Shown here piece by piece: positions 1-9,899 of a stretch of DNA of 64,000 bases. The position numbers were made by a program, and so were the translations under genes. The stretch covers positions 1,240,001 through 1,304,000 of the forward strand of contig NZ_BJHV01000001.1 of the NCBI RefSeq assembly GCF_005405925.1. Direction: 5' to 3'. The first letter of the stretch is position 1; every line of letters starts with the position of its first letter. Below the pieces are notes generated by a model that searched no databases, was not told the DNA's origin, and saw nothing but the letters and a program-made list of their open reading frames with translations. The stretch is from Streptomyces antimycoticus. Lineage in GTDB: Bacteria; Actinomycetota; Actinomycetes; Streptomycetales; Streptomycetaceae.

Positions 1-1
1 C

Positions 2-1168
<1,167 letters not shown>

Positions 1169-1192
1169 GTCTTCGCTCCACCGCGCACGACA

Positions 1193-1229
1193 ACGGCCAG
1201 GGCACCCCTCGACGGGGCGTCCTGGCCGT
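1193..1229 (+). terminator. Intrinsic terminator of argG
   Basis: ACGGCCAGG (1193-1201) pairs perfectly with CCTGGCCGT (1221-1229) around a 19-base loop that itself holds a CCCCTCGACGGGG mini-stem. It begins 24 bases after the argG stop. There is no U tract, which is usual for Streptomyces terminators. Confidence 0.75.
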
Positions 1230-1446
1230 CCGCTTTCCCTGGTGGCACGCGAGGTATTGACACCCCGAGTCCTCTATCGTCCAGGATGTCCGAAAGGCCG
1301 GGCGGCATTCGACATATCGAACGCACGCCGTACGCGCCGAGCACGACAGCACCCGCACCCCGCACCCCGCACCATCCATTCCGGTGAGGCCCTCCCCACG
1401 CGCCACCGTGCCGGATCCACGAAGGCGCCCGCGGTGCTCGACCGAC

Positions 1447-1605
1447 TGGTCGCAGGCGGGCTCGGCCCCGCCGACCTATCCGGACACCAACCCCAACATC
1501 GGCACGCAATTCCTCTACCAGGGCATGAACCCCTCGGCCGGCGGTGACTACTCGCAACTCCCCTGGCGGCTGGGACCGCTCACCCAGACCAACACCACCT
1601 GCTGA
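1447..1605 (+). pseudogene. C-terminal remnant of a secreted protein
   Basis: The 518 bases between argG and the cellulase hold no complete gene. The frame ending at TGA 1605 shows marked third-position G/C and a protein-like composition rich in N, Y, G and Q (for example NIGTQFLYQGMNPSAGGDYS, then LPWRLGPLTQTN), ending in a cysteine. Upstream of about 1447 the same frame turns into arginine/proline-rich nonsense and there is no start codon with a ribosome-binding site. I read this as the last 50 or so codons of a lost gene. The style recalls the C-terminus of secreted carbohydrate-active enzymes, possibly an arabinofuranosidase, but that is only an impression. Confidence 0.35.
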
Positions 1606-1628
1606 CCACTCCTCCGCACACGCCAAAC

Positions 1629-1660
1629 GGCGCGACACCCCCGCTCGGGGGTGCCGCGCC
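1629..1660. terminator. Bidirectional hairpin 3' of the cellulase gene
   Basis: A GGCGCG-ACACCCCC arm pairs with GGGGGTG-CCGCGCC around a GCTC loop, with one mismatch. It lies between the convergent remnant and the GH9 gene and would serve the GH9 gene on the minus strand. Confidence 0.7.
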
Positions 1661-1686
1661 GCCGGAGGGGCCGGGCGCGGGCCGGG

Positions 1687-3609
1687 TCAGCTCACGGGCT
1701 TGCCCGCCGCACCGCCGCCCAGGCCATCGACGTACGAGGCGATCCAGGCCAGCGGGGCATTCCAGTTGATGGTGATCTCGTTGGTGGAGTACGCCATCAG
1801 GCTGTCGGTGTAGCACATCGCCGGGGCGCAGCCCTTCAGCTTCTTCTTGGCGACCACGTCCTGCAGCCCGGAGTTCGGGCCACCGGCCAGCGAACCGGGC
1901 GCCGGATGCGGCAGCTTGTGGTCACGCTGGTGCGCCCAGAAGCGGTGGTGCTGGTTGTGCGAGTTCCGCTCGCCGTAGCCGGTGACATAGGACTGGTTGA
2001 GCGGATTTCCGCCCAGCACGTAGTCCATGCCACGGAGCACCGCGTCGAGATAGCGGGGCTTGCCCGTCAGGTCGTGTGCGGTGGCGAGCACGATCATGTT
2101 GTTCAGCACCTGGCTGTTGGAGCCCCACTCGTATTTGCCGTCCTTGGGCGCGTACGGAACGCCGTAGGCCGACTTCGCGGAGTCCGCGGCGTAGCGATCG
2201 GCGGCCTTCGTCACCATCGTGCGCACCTCGGCGCGCTGCTTCGCGGTGAGCTTGTTGGGCACGGTGGCCAGGTCGAGCGCGCCGAGGCCCGCGGTCGAGG
2301 CCCACGACATGCCGCCGCCGCGCGGGAAGAGCGCCTCGACGTCGCGGTGCAGCGGCGAGCCGAGCACCGCCTTGGCGTAGGTGTGATCGCCGGTGCTCAG
2401 GAACAGCTCGGCCGCTGCCCAGTAGAACTCGTCGCCCACGTTCCGGTCGCCGTAGGCGCCGCCGCCCGTGGAGTCCTTGTCGCTGGCGAAGATCTTCGGA
2501 TGTGCCTTGGCCGCGTCCCACGCGGTCCGGGCCGCGTGCAGGCAGCGGGCGGCGAACTCCGGGTCGTAGGACTTGAAGACGCGGGCGCTCTGCGCGGCGG
2601 AGGCCGCCAGGTTGAGCGTGGCCGCGGTGGACGGCTTGTGCAGCTCACGCTGCTGCTTGTCCTGGTCGGGCCGGGTCGGGAACCCGGTCCACTGCTTGTC
2701 GTGCACCTTGTGGAACGCCATCCCGGCGAGCGGCTTGCCCTGGGGCACCTGCATGCGCAGCAGGAATTCCATCTCCCAGCGGGCCTCGTCCAGGATGTCC
2801 GGGACGCCGTTGCCGCGCTCGGGCACCCGGAGCCGGCCGTCGCCGAGCGGCGCGGCGTCGACACCCTTGGTGGTGTGGGTGCGCTCGTACGCGGACATCA
2901 GCTGGGCCACCGAGATACCGCCGTTGACGATGTACTTGCCCTGGTCACCGGCGTCGTACCAGCCACCGGAGACATTCCGGCGGTAGTCGCACTCGCCCTT
3001 CTGGCACGGGACGTCGGTGTCGCCCCGGTGTGGGGCGGCCTTGTCATGGCCCGCGGGACGGGCATACTTCGAGCCCACGAGGTCCGCGTCGATCTTGATG
3101 CCGCTGCGGTTGTGGTAGAAGTACGCCAGCGCGTCGCTGCGCAGCGAGCGGTAGAGGTGGTCACCGATGGTGAACGGCTCGCTCTTCTTCCCGTCGATGG
3201 TGACGGTGTACCCCTCGCCCGCGTCGGTGACCTTGCTGAAGTCGAAGGTCTGGACGTTCTGCCGGGAGCTCGGGTCGACGCCCGCGGGGTGGGTGGTCCC
3301 GCTCGCCCGCTGGGTGCCGTCGGCGGCCCGGAGCGTCCAGGTCAGTGGCTTGGTGGCAGTCGTGACGACGGTGCCCTTCTTGGGGCCGTGGGTCAGATAG
3401 CCGACCTGGTTCACCCGCACCGGCGAGCCGGTGTCGGCCTTGGGAGCGGCCGTCCCGGCGCCGTGCCGTGCGTGGTGGTCCACGGCGCCGGCCGCGGGTG
3501 CGGCCAGGGCGCCGAGGGCGAGGCCGGCCGCGATCGCCGCGCCCAGCGTGCGCCGGCGGCGGCGATCGGTCCGATCAGGGGCGGTACGTACGCGAGGAGC
3601 AGAAGACAA
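1687..3609 (-). CDS. Secreted glycoside hydrolase family 9 (cellulase/endoglucanase)
   Basis: 640 residues. Family 9 enzymes hydrolyse beta-1,4-glucan with inversion. Residues 1-42 form a signal peptide with an RRRRR n-region, a hydrophobic core and AAG before the mature part. Residues about 60-150 form the immunoglobulin-like CelD_N domain (VRVNQVGYLTHGPKKG). The catalytic (alpha/alpha)6 barrel follows, with the GWYDAGD motif giving the base/nucleophile-water aspartates D219 and D222, the HHRFWAH region, and the C-terminal TNEITINWNAPLAW motif with the catalytic acid E611. No carbohydrate-binding module is attached, so this is the compact CelD_N-GH9 architecture. The gene stands alone; I do not see a CebR-type 14-bp palindrome in the roughly 180 bases upstream. 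The activity could also be exo-glucosaminidase-like, as some GH9 members are, but cellulase is the default. Confidence 0.92.
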   Translation of the reverse strand: MSSAPRVRTAPDRTDRRRRRTLGAAIAAGLALGALAAPAAGAVDHHARHGAGTAAPKADTGSPVRVNQVGYLTHGPKKGTVVTTATKPLTWTLRAADGTQRASGTTHPAGVDPSSRQNVQTFDFSKVTDAGEGYTVTIDGKKSEPFTIGDHLYRSLRSDALAYFYHNRSGIKIDADLVGSKYARPAGHDKAAPHRGDTDVPCQKGECDYRRNVSGGWYDAGDQGKYIVNGGISVAQLMSAYERTHTTKGVDAAPLGDGRLRVPERGNGVPDILDEARWEMEFLLRMQVPQGKPLAGMAFHKVHDKQWTGFPTRPDQDKQQRELHKPSTAATLNLAASAAQSARVFKSYDPEFAARCLHAARTAWDAAKAHPKIFASDKDSTGGGAYGDRNVGDEFYWAAAELFLSTGDHTYAKAVLGSPLHRDVEALFPRGGGMSWASTAGLGALDLATVPNKLTAKQRAEVRTMVTKAADRYAADSAKSAYGVPYAPKDGKYEWGSNSQVLNNMIVLATAHDLTGKPRYLDAVLRGMDYVLGGNPLNQSYVTGYGERNSHNQHHRFWAHQRDHKLPHPAPGSLAGGPNSGLQDVVAKKKLKGCAPAMCYTDSLMAYSTNEITINWNAPLAWIASYVDGLGGGAAGKPVS

Positions 3610-3791
3610 GTCTCAGCACTTCCGAGGGTTTCGGCGTCTTTTCCGTCCCTCAGAGGCTAAGAAAACGTCCTGGCCTGCAGCTTCGTACGCTTAGCCGAAA
3701 TCCGGGTACACCAGGTGACCGAGCACGGCCTCCTTCAATCGAGGTATTCCGGCAGGTGAGCCCGGGTGGCGGCGGGCTACCAGCGGGGGGC

Positions 3792-5065
3792 CTACCAGCG
3801 GGCGAGGTCGGCCTGGAAGGTCGGGTCGAAGCGCCGCATGTACCCGGTGTCATCGCGGTTGCGCTGTCCGCAGTGGACGTACTGCTCATGCAGCCGCGCC
3901 AGGGCGTCGGGGTCCAGCTCCACACCGAGGCCGGGGGCGGTCGGCACGGGCACCGAGCCATCGGTGAACGTCAGCGCGCCGTCCACGATCACGTCCTCGG
4001 TCTTCCAGGGCCAGTGGGTGTCGCAGGCGTAGGTGAGGTTCGGGGTGGCCGCGGCCAGGTGGGTCATCGCGGCCAGGCTGATCCCCAGATGCGAGTTCGA
4101 GTGCATGGACAGGCCCATGCCGAAGGTGTCGCAGATACCGGAGAGCAGCTTGGACCGGCGCAGTCCGCCCCAGTAGTGGTGATCGGAGAGGACGACCTGG
4201 ACGGCGTCGGCGGCCACCGCGGGGGCCAGCTCGTCGAAGGCGACCACGCACATATTGGTGGCCAGTGGCATGGGGACCTCGCGGGCGACCGCGGCCATGC
4301 CCTCGATCCCGGGGGTGGGGTCCTCCAGATACTCCAGCACGCCGTCGAGCGCGCGCCCGGCCTTCACCGACGTCTCGGTCGTCCAGACGGCATTGGGGTC
4401 CAGGCGCAGCGGATGGTCGGGGAAGGCGCGGCGCAACGCCCGTATCGCCTCGATCTCCTCCTCGGGGGCCTGACGCCGCCCTTCAGCTTGATCGCGGTGA
4501 AGCCGTAGTCGTCCACCATCCGCCGGGCCTGCGCCACGATGGCGTCGGGGTCGAGGGCCTCGCCCCAGGAGTCGGGCTCCTGGCCGGGGTGGGCGGCCCA
4601 CTTGTAGAAGAGGTAGGCGCTGAACGGGACCGCGGAGCGCACGGCGCCGCCGAGCAGGTCGCTGACCGGGCGCCCGACGGCCTTGCCCTGGATGTCCAGG
4701 AGCGCCACCTCGAACGGGGAGGCGACCCGGTCGACGGTGCTGCTGGTGGTGATCATGCCGGTAAGCCCGGAGCCACCGGCGCCGCCCACGCGCTCGATGA
4801 CCCGCTGGACGCGCTGGTGCAGTTCCTCGGTGGCGAAGGCGTCGAGCCCGACGATCTCGTGCCCGACGGCCGCGAGGCGCTCCAGGTGGAGCTCGTCCGC
4901 GTAGGACTCGCCGAGTCCGGTCAGGCCCGCGTCGGTGTGGATCTGCACGATCGAGCGGAGCGCGAAGGGCTCGTGGACGCCGACGGAGTTGAGCAGGGCC
5001 GGGTCGCGGAAGGCGACGGGGGTGATGGTGACATCCGTGATGCGCAGAGGTGCTCCGTCAGACAT
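3792..5065 (-). CDS. gudD: Glucarate dehydratase (enolase superfamily), frameshifted
   Basis: Mandelate-racemase/enolase superfamily enzyme that dehydrates D-glucarate to 5-keto-4-deoxyglucarate. The N-terminal half (from ATG at 5065, MSDGAPLRITDVTITPVAF) and the C-terminal half lie in different frames. One extra G in the G5 run at 4464-4468 restores a continuous 424-residue protein reading TAIKLKGGVRPPEEEIEA. The barrel motifs are present: the KLKGG lysine, RLDPNAVW (metal aspartate), EDPTPG, and HSNSHLG near the C-terminus, which is typical of glucarate rather than muconate enzymes. The ATG at 5065 was chosen because the family N-terminus begins right there; the upstream extension to 5155 has no family character. 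The neighbour is a decayed transporter of the anion:cation symporter type, which may once have imported the sugar acid. Confidence 0.85.
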
Positions 5066-5276
5066 CGACGTCCATTCATATGGTTGAACAGATGATAGGT
5101 GCGTGAACCCTACCAAGGGCATGCCCGGGCGCGGAGGAGACAAACCATCGGCCACAACTCATGCGTCTTCCTGCGGAATTGTTGCTTCCGGGGTCATCGA
5201 CCCGCAGGTACGGCTGATCGTAAAGTCTGCGCACACTTCATGGGTGTTCTTGTACGTGAACGCCGCGAGAGCCGGT

Positions 5277-5900
5277 ATGGTGAATCCCCCCGCCCCCGAC
5301 CCTGATCCGGCCGCCTCCTCGGAGCTCGTCGAACGGGCCTCCGCCCGCCGCCGGGCCGGCGCCCTCTTCCTCGGCGGCTCCGCGACCGCCTACATCGTCA
5401 CCGGCCCCATCAGCGGCGCGCTGCTGGAAATGTACGGCCTGGGCGCATTCGCCGGCTGGCGCTGGATGTTCGCACTGGAAGGCGCCATCTCGATCACCGT
5501 GGGCCTCGTCGCCGCCTTCTTCCTCGTCTCACGGATCCAGAACGCCCGCTGGCTGACCGGGGAGGAGATGGCCGCCCTCGGCGCGGCGGTCGGCCGGGAC
5601 CGCGAGGCGCGTAGCCGCGAACCGCAGGTGTCCAGGCTGCGCCTGGTGGTCCACCCCCAAGGGCCGCTGGCCCAGTCCACGCTCGACCTCAGGGTCACGG
5701 CCGCGGGGCTCGCCGTCGTCAACTCCCTCGGCAACCTCGGCGGCTTCGTCTCCCCGACACTCTTCGGCTACCTGGAGGAGACGACGGGCAGCACCAACGG
5801 CGGCCTCTACGCGCTCTCCGCGGCCTCGCTGCTCGCCACCGTCGGCGTGTACTTCCTGCGTCGCGGCAGCGGCCGGGGCGGCGCCGAAGCCGCGCCCCGT
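5277..5900 (+). pseudogene. MFS transporter remnant (ACS/glucarate-permease type)
   Basis: The frame encodes recognisable pieces of an anion:cation symporter family MFS protein. There is one helix pair around residues 25-80 (ALFLGGSATAYIVTGPISGA, then GWRWMFALEGAISITVGLVA) and the typical loop ARWLTGEEMAAL. The sequence then jumps directly to the last two helices (GLAVVNSLGNLGGFVSPTLF, then GLYALSAASLLATVGVYFL). The first four helices and the block normally between the central loop and helix 11 are absent, so at least two segments were lost. After about 5900 the frame loses protein character although it stays open to 6146. Divergent from the glucarate dehydratase gene. Unlike the single-base frameshifts elsewhere, this cannot be explained by a base-calling error. 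Confidence 0.7.
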
Positions 5901-6031
5901 CCCCGCCCGGACCGTCTCCGGGTGACCCCGGCGCGCCCGCCCGGAACCGTGTGTTCCGGGCGGGACGGGACCGTCGAGCCTCAGCGACGGACGGCCGTGG
6001 CCGTCAGCACGCGCTCATCGGCAGGACTCGG

Positions 6032-6352
6032 TCAGCGAAGCCCTGAGGCAGGCGTGGGCACGGCACGCGTGACCTGGATCTTCTCCCGGAACATCAGTTC
6101 CTCGACCCGGGGGGCGATCTCCTGCTGCCACCGCTCGCTTTCGTAGACCGCCGCGTAGAGCCGCTCCCGCTCCGCCTCGTCGGCGAACCGCCGCATCCAC
6201 ACGTAGCCGTCGGGGTCCTCCTCGTCGATGAACGAGGCGATGACGTTCATCCCCTTCGACTCCTGGAAGGGGATGATCACCTCCTCGATGAAGGCGACCC
6301 ATTCCTCCCGGCGGCCGGGCCTGATCTGGTAGCGGCGGATCTCGTAGAACAT
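6032..6352 (-). CDS. NIPSNAP family protein
   Basis: 106 residues that cover the whole NIPSNAP ferredoxin-like fold: MFYEIRRYQIRPGRREEWV at the start, then FIDEEDPDGYVWMRRFADEA and a C-terminal strand FREKIQVTRAV. Bacterial members are small dimeric alpha/beta-barrel proteins of unknown role, often beside oxidoreductases. An AAGGAG ribosome-binding site sits about 5 bases before the ATG. It lies 72 bases downstream of the quinone-reductase-like gene on the same strand and is probably co-transcribed with it. Confidence 0.85.
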   Translation of the reverse strand: MFYEIRRYQIRPGRREEWVAFIEEVIIPFQESKGMNVIASFIDEEDPDGYVWMRRFADEAERERLYAAVYESERWQQEIAPRVEELMFREKIQVTRAVPTPASGLR

Positions 6353-6424
6353 GCGCGTCTCCTTCGGGCTGATCTGATGGGTGGTGCGAGAGGGTCTCGG
6401 GCGTCCGCCGTCGCGCGGAGCGGG

Positions 6425-7393
6425 TCAGGCGCCGACCCGGAGGACCAGCTTGCCGCGGGTGTGGCCGTCCTCCCCCTGGCGGTGGGCGCGAGCGGCCTCC
6501 TCCAGCGGGAAGACCTCCTCGACCTCGACCGCGACCTCACCCTTGTCGATGAGTCCGGCGATCGTGGTGAGGGCGGCGCCGTCCGGCTCGACGAGGTAGG
6601 CGCTGGTGCGGATCCCACGGGCGTCCGCGGCCTGCCGCACCTCGGGGGCGACTCCACCGGGGACGGCCACCAGCAGTCCCCCCTTCCTGAGCACCTTCAG
6701 GGAACGGGTGCTGGTGGCGTCGTGGTCCTCGCCCAGAAGGTCGATCACCACATCGACGTCCTCGACCGCGTCCTCGAAGCGCTGCTCGGTGTAGTCGACC
6801 AGCTCCGCCGCTCCGAGCCGGCCGAGCCATGCGTGCCGGCTCTCCCGGGCGGTCCCCACCACTCGGGCCCCCAGGTGCCGTGCGAACTGGACGGCGAAGT
6901 GCCCGACGCCACCGGCGGCGGCGTGCACCAGGACCCGCTGCCCGGCCGTCACGTGCGCGGTGTCCACCAGGATCTGCCAGGCCGTCAGCGCCGCCAGCGG
7001 CACGGCGGCCGCCTCCTCATGGCTCAAGGTGGCCGGCTTACGGGCGAACTGGCGGGCCGGAGCCGTGACGTACTCGGCGTAGCCACCGGCCTGTCGGGGG
7101 AACCACGGCATGCCGTACACCTCGTCGCCGGGGGCCAGCGTGGTCACCCCGAATCCGACTTCCTCGACCACACCGGAGACATCCCAGCCCAGGGTGAACG
7201 GCGGCTCGCCGAGCACACCCGCCATACCGCCGCCCTGACGGGTCTTCCAGTCGACCGGGTTGATACCGGCGGCGTGCACCCGCACCAGCACCTCGGTGGG
7301 CAGCGGCTCCGGCCGCGGGACCTCCGCGACGCGCAGCACCTCCGGGCCGCCGAGCGCGTCCTGTACCACCGCACGCATCATGGACCTGGCCAC
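6425..7393 (-). CDS. NADP-dependent medium-chain dehydrogenase/reductase (quinone-reductase type)
   Basis: 322 residues. N-terminal GroES-like domain (VRVHAAGINPVDWKTRQGG) and a Rossmann domain with VLVHAAAGGVGHFAVQFARH around residues 145-165. No structural-zinc cysteine cluster or catalytic-zinc ligands are present, as in zinc-independent quinone oxidoreductases. C-terminal EVFPLEEAARAHRQGEDGHT and GKLVLRV are family hallmarks. Expected reaction: NADPH-dependent reduction of quinones or activated alkenes. Divergent from an HxlR regulator gene with palindromic sequence between the two, an arrangement known for aldehyde- or quinone-responsive HxlR/oxidoreductase pairs. Translation could start at the first Met or at Met5/6 (MMRAVVQ). 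Confidence 0.88.
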   Translation of the reverse strand: MARSMMRAVVQDALGGPEVLRVAEVPRPEPLPTEVLVRVHAAGINPVDWKTRQGGGMAGVLGEPPFTLGWDVSGVVEEVGFGVTTLAPGDEVYGMPWFPRQAGGYAEYVTAPARQFARKPATLSHEEAAAVPLAALTAWQILVDTAHVTAGQRVLVHAAAGGVGHFAVQFARHLGARVVGTARESRHAWLGRLGAAELVDYTEQRFEDAVEDVDVVIDLLGEDHDATSTRSLKVLRKGGLLVAVPGGVAPEVRQAADARGIRTSAYLVEPDGAALTTIAGLIDKGEVAVEVEEVFPLEEAARAHRQGEDGHTRGKLVLRVGA

Positions 7394-7466
7394 GTGTGCC
7401 TCCTGAACTCATCGTTCTCCTCACGCCCGCTCTCCGGGCGCGCTCGCACGCTATCCGCGGGGGCCT

Positions 7467-7502
7467 GGTTACCCACAAGGGACACTGCTACCTTTTGGGT
7501 AG
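7467..7502. promoter_or_regulatory. Candidate HxlR operator in divergent promoter
   Basis: Two related elements lie between the divergent genes: GGTTACCCACAAGGG (7467-7481) and the palindrome CTACCTTTTGGGTAG (7488-7502). Both carry a TACC...GG half-site pattern about one helical turn apart, as expected for a dimeric winged-helix repressor. Binding by the adjacent HxlR protein is inferred. Confidence 0.55.
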
Positions 7503-7526
7503 TACCAGCATCCGGAAGGTCCCTCC

Positions 7527-7901
7527 ATGAGCACGCAATGTCACACAGGCCAGCACGACCATCATGATGTGTACGAGGCCCAATGCCCGTGCCGCGCCAT
7601 GCTGGATCTGCTCGCGAACAAGTGGTCGGCGCTCGCCATCGGGGCTCTGGAGGACGGGCCTCTCCGGTTCGGCGCCCTGCAGCGCCGTCTTCAGGGGATC
7701 AGCCCCAAGGTGCTCACGCAGACGCTGCGCCGTCTCGAAGACGCCGGGCTCATCGAGCGGACGGTCTACCCCGCCGTCCCGCTCCACGTGGAGTACGAAC
7801 TCTCTCCCCTGGGCCACAGCGCGTCCGTCCCGCTCAGGAACCTGCGCCTGTGGGTCGAGGACAACCTGGATCTCACCACCGCGCCCGCCAAGCCCATGTG
7901 A
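7527..7901 (+). CDS. HxlR family transcriptional regulator
   Basis: 124 residues, mostly one winged-helix domain: CPCRAMLDLLANKWSALAIG, LRFGALQRRLQGISPKVLTQ, LRRLEDAGLIERTVYPAVP, YELSPLGHS. N-terminal extension with a histidine cluster (HTGQHDHHD) and cysteines at 5, 20 and 22. Cys22 lies at the position used as redox or electrophile sensor in HypR/YodB-type members (family knowledge), which fits control of the divergent quinone-reductase-like gene. A hairpin terminator follows immediately. Inducer unknown. Confidence 0.9.
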   Translation: MSTQCHTGQHDHHDVYEAQCPCRAMLDLLANKWSALAIGALEDGPLRFGALQRRLQGISPKVLTQTLRRLEDAGLIERTVYPAVPLHVEYELSPLGHSASVPLRNLRLWVEDNLDLTTAPAKPM

Positions 7902-7902
7902 C

Positions 7903-7924
7903 GGCGCCGGTCCCCTCCGGCGCC
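7903..7924. terminator. Terminator between convergent genes
   Basis: GGCGCCGG (7903-7910) pairs perfectly with CCGGCGCC (7917-7924) around a TCCCCT loop, directly after the HxlR stop and before the convergent YceI gene. Confidence 0.75.
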
Positions 7925-7986
7925 GCCCGCCCCCCCTCAGCACCCTCCTCGCAGCCGGAGGGCACCCTTTCCGGCTCCGGGGCTCC

Positions 7987-8643
7987 TCAGGCGGCGGGGA
8001 CGGTGCGGATGGCGGCGATGTCGAACTGGAGGCGGACCTTCTCACTCACCAGCGCGCCGCCCTCGGCCAGTCGGGCGTTGTAGGTCAGGCCCCATTCGGA
8101 GCGGTTGATGGTGGTGGTGCCGTCGAAGCCCGCCCGCTGGTAGCCGAAGGGGTCCGTGACATACCCGATGTAGGTGAGTTCCAGGACGACGGGGCGGGTG
8201 ATGTCTCTGATCGTGAGGTCCCCGATCATCCGGTAGACGTCCGGGCCCGCGAGTTCCACGGCGGTACTCGCGAACCGGATGTGGGGGTAGGTTCTGGCGT
8301 CCAGGAAGTCCCGGCCCATCAGGTGGTCGTCGCGCTGCTCGACACCGGTCTGGACACTGGCGGTGGACAGCAGGACCTCGGCCCGGGAACGGCGCGGGTC
8401 GCGGCCGTCGAAGTAGAGGCGGCTTTCGAATTCCGTGAAGGCGCCACGTACCGTGCTCACCATGGCGTGGCGGACGGAGAAACCGATCCGGCTGTGGGCC
8501 GGATCGACGATCCACTCTCCGGTGAGCGCCGCGAGGCCGGTATCCGGCACAGCGACGGCGCCGGACGTCGCCCGGGCAGGGGGTACCGCCGGTGCGGCGT
8601 TCGTGACCGCGCGACGGGAGGTACTGCGGCTGAACAGGTTCAT
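7987..8643 (-). CDS. YceI family lipid/isoprenoid-binding protein
   Basis: 218 residues from the ATG at 8643 (MNLFSRSTSRR). Contains a complete YceI lipocalin-like domain: WIVDPAHSRIGFSVRHAMVS, LSTASVQTGVEQRDDHLMGR, DFLDARTYPHIRFAS, GDLTIRDITRPVVLE and the closing WGLTYNARLAEGG-VSEKVRLQFDI. There is no signal peptide, only a short charged and Ala/Pro-rich N-terminal extension. Members bind polyprenyl or long-chain lipids in a beta-barrel. The promoter carries strong palindromes matching the style of MarR-type operators, but no MarR gene is adjacent here. The alternative start at 8664 adds seven residues and has no better ribosome-binding site. Confidence 0.88.
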   Translation of the reverse strand: MNLFSRSTSRRAVTNAAPAVPPARATSGAVAVPDTGLAALTGEWIVDPAHSRIGFSVRHAMVSTVRGAFTEFESRLYFDGRDPRRSRAEVLLSTASVQTGVEQRDDHLMGRDFLDARTYPHIRFASTAVELAGPDVYRMIGDLTIRDITRPVVLELTYIGYVTDPFGYQRAGFDGTTTINRSEWGLTYNARLAEGGALVSEKVRLQFDIAAIRTVPAA

Positions 8644-8683
8644 GCCACCTGTTGTTACTTTCAACTTAGGGGGTGACGCAACC

Positions 8684-8721
8684 CTTGATCAAGAGCAGTT
8701 ACTCAAGGATCTTGAGTAACT
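8684..8721. promoter_or_regulatory. Double palindromic operator upstream of the YceI gene
   Basis: A perfect 10-base palindrome CTTGATCAAG (8684-8693) is followed by AGTTACTCAAG-GAT-CTTGAGTAACT (8697-8721), an 11-base perfect inverted repeat. CTTGA half-sites recur in both. It lies 40-80 bases before the YceI start and about 150 bases before the divergent thioesterase-like gene. Confidence 0.6.
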
Positions 8722-8869
8722 ACGGCCGGGTACCCTCCGAGCGCGCTCACCAGTGGCCCGCACGAGGACACCCGTGCTCGACGCGGGGCGGCGTCCACAC
8801 GGCTGTATACGTCATCCTGGTCAACGCCCTCTGATCACCACCAAGTTCCCGCCCGAGGAGAAGTCCCCG

Positions 8870-9661
8870 TTGACCACCGACAGCTACTACGAGCCGATCG
8901 ATGAGCACCGCTACAAGCCCACCGCACACGTCAGTGGCGCCTGGAGCACCGACGAACAGCACTTCAGCCCGCTCGGCGGGCTGATCGTCCACGCCATCGA
9001 CCGCCACCTCGCCGCCCGGCCGCACACCGGGCTGCTCCTCAGCCGCATCAGCTTCGACATCCTCGGGCGCCTGGCCCTCGACGAGTGCGAGATCCGGGTG
9101 GAGACCGTCCGGCCCGGCCGCACCATCGAACTCATCGAGGCCGTCGTGCTCATCGCCGACCGCCCCGTGGTCCGGGCCCGCGCGTGGCTCCTCGCCACTG
9201 TGGACACCGCAGCCGTCGCCGGTGGCGCCGGGGACCGGCTGACCCCTCCCGAGAAGCTCGCCCCCTGGTCGATGGCCTCCCTGTGGCCCGGCGGATACAT
9301 CGCCTCCCTGGACTCCCGTCCGCTCGCGCCGCCCCAGCCGGGCCGCGCGACCGTCTGGGTCTCCACCCCGCTCGCCCTCGTGGCCGGGCAGACCAGCACC
9401 CCCCTGGCCTCGTACATCACGCTCGTCGACACCGCCAACGGGATCGCCGTACGACAGCCGCCCACCGCCTGGATGTTCCCCAACGTCGACCTGACCCTCC
9501 ACCTCCACCGCCAGCCCGAGGGCGGCTGGGCCGGGCTGGACACCACGGTCACCTTCGGTCCCACCGGCCAGGGCATCACCAGCACCGTGCTGCACGACCT
9601 GCGCGGCCCGATCGGACACGCCCAGCAGATCCTCACCGTCCGCCCCCTGCCCGGCGCCTGA
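8870..9661 (+). CDS. Thioesterase-like (double hot-dog, TesB-type) protein
   Basis: 263 residues from TTG 8870, chosen because GAGGAG lies 9 bases upstream and LTTDSYYEPIDEHRYKPTAH starts the conserved region. The protein resembles acyl-CoA thioesterase-like proteins made of two hot-dog folds: first fold around FSPLGGLIVHAIDRHLAARP, LLLSRISFDILGRLALDECE and RPGRTIELIEAVVLI; second fold around TPLASYITLVDTANGIAVRQ, WMFPNVDLTLHLHRQPEGGW and TTVTFGPTGQGITSTVLHDL. The substrate is not evident. Single gene with its own terminator. The upstream in-frame extension to 8753 is Arg/Pro-rich and not family-like. Confidence 0.75.
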   Translation: MTTDSYYEPIDEHRYKPTAHVSGAWSTDEQHFSPLGGLIVHAIDRHLAARPHTGLLLSRISFDILGRLALDECEIRVETVRPGRTIELIEAVVLIADRPVVRARAWLLATVDTAAVAGGAGDRLTPPEKLAPWSMASLWPGGYIASLDSRPLAPPQPGRATVWVSTPLALVAGQTSTPLASYITLVDTANGIAVRQPPTAWMFPNVDLTLHLHRQPEGGWAGLDTTVTFGPTGQGITSTVLHDLRGPIGHAQQILTVRPLPGA

Positions 9662-9676
9662 CCTCGTACGAGACCT

Positions 9677-9699
9677 GCCGCCACCGGCGAGGTGGCGGC
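9677..9699 (+). terminator. Terminator of the thioesterase-like gene
   Basis: GCCGCCACC (9677-9685) and GGTGGCGGC (9691-9699) form a perfect 9-bp stem with a GGCGA loop, 15 bases past the stop codon. The rest of 9700-9899 holds no recognisable element. Confidence 0.75.
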
Positions 9700-9899
9700 C
9701 TGCCTGTAGGATGACGCGGCAAGCAATGAACCACTCTGCCTGACGCAGAGCTGGCGCGACCGCTCGGCGGCCGCGGTCCTTCTGCCCCCTCATCGGCGCG
9801 GACCCGGTATCTACCCCGGTCCAGCGCGAGAGGACAGCTCTCGGCGCACTCCGCCATGCCGGCCCGGGTGCGCTACCAGGCGGCGGAAAGGCGTCGGCC

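Noticed and set aside
1651..3660. Long plus-strand open frame of about 670 codons
   Set aside because: It is antisense to the GH9 gene and results from G+C-rich third positions; composition is Arg/Val/Gly-rich with no domain.
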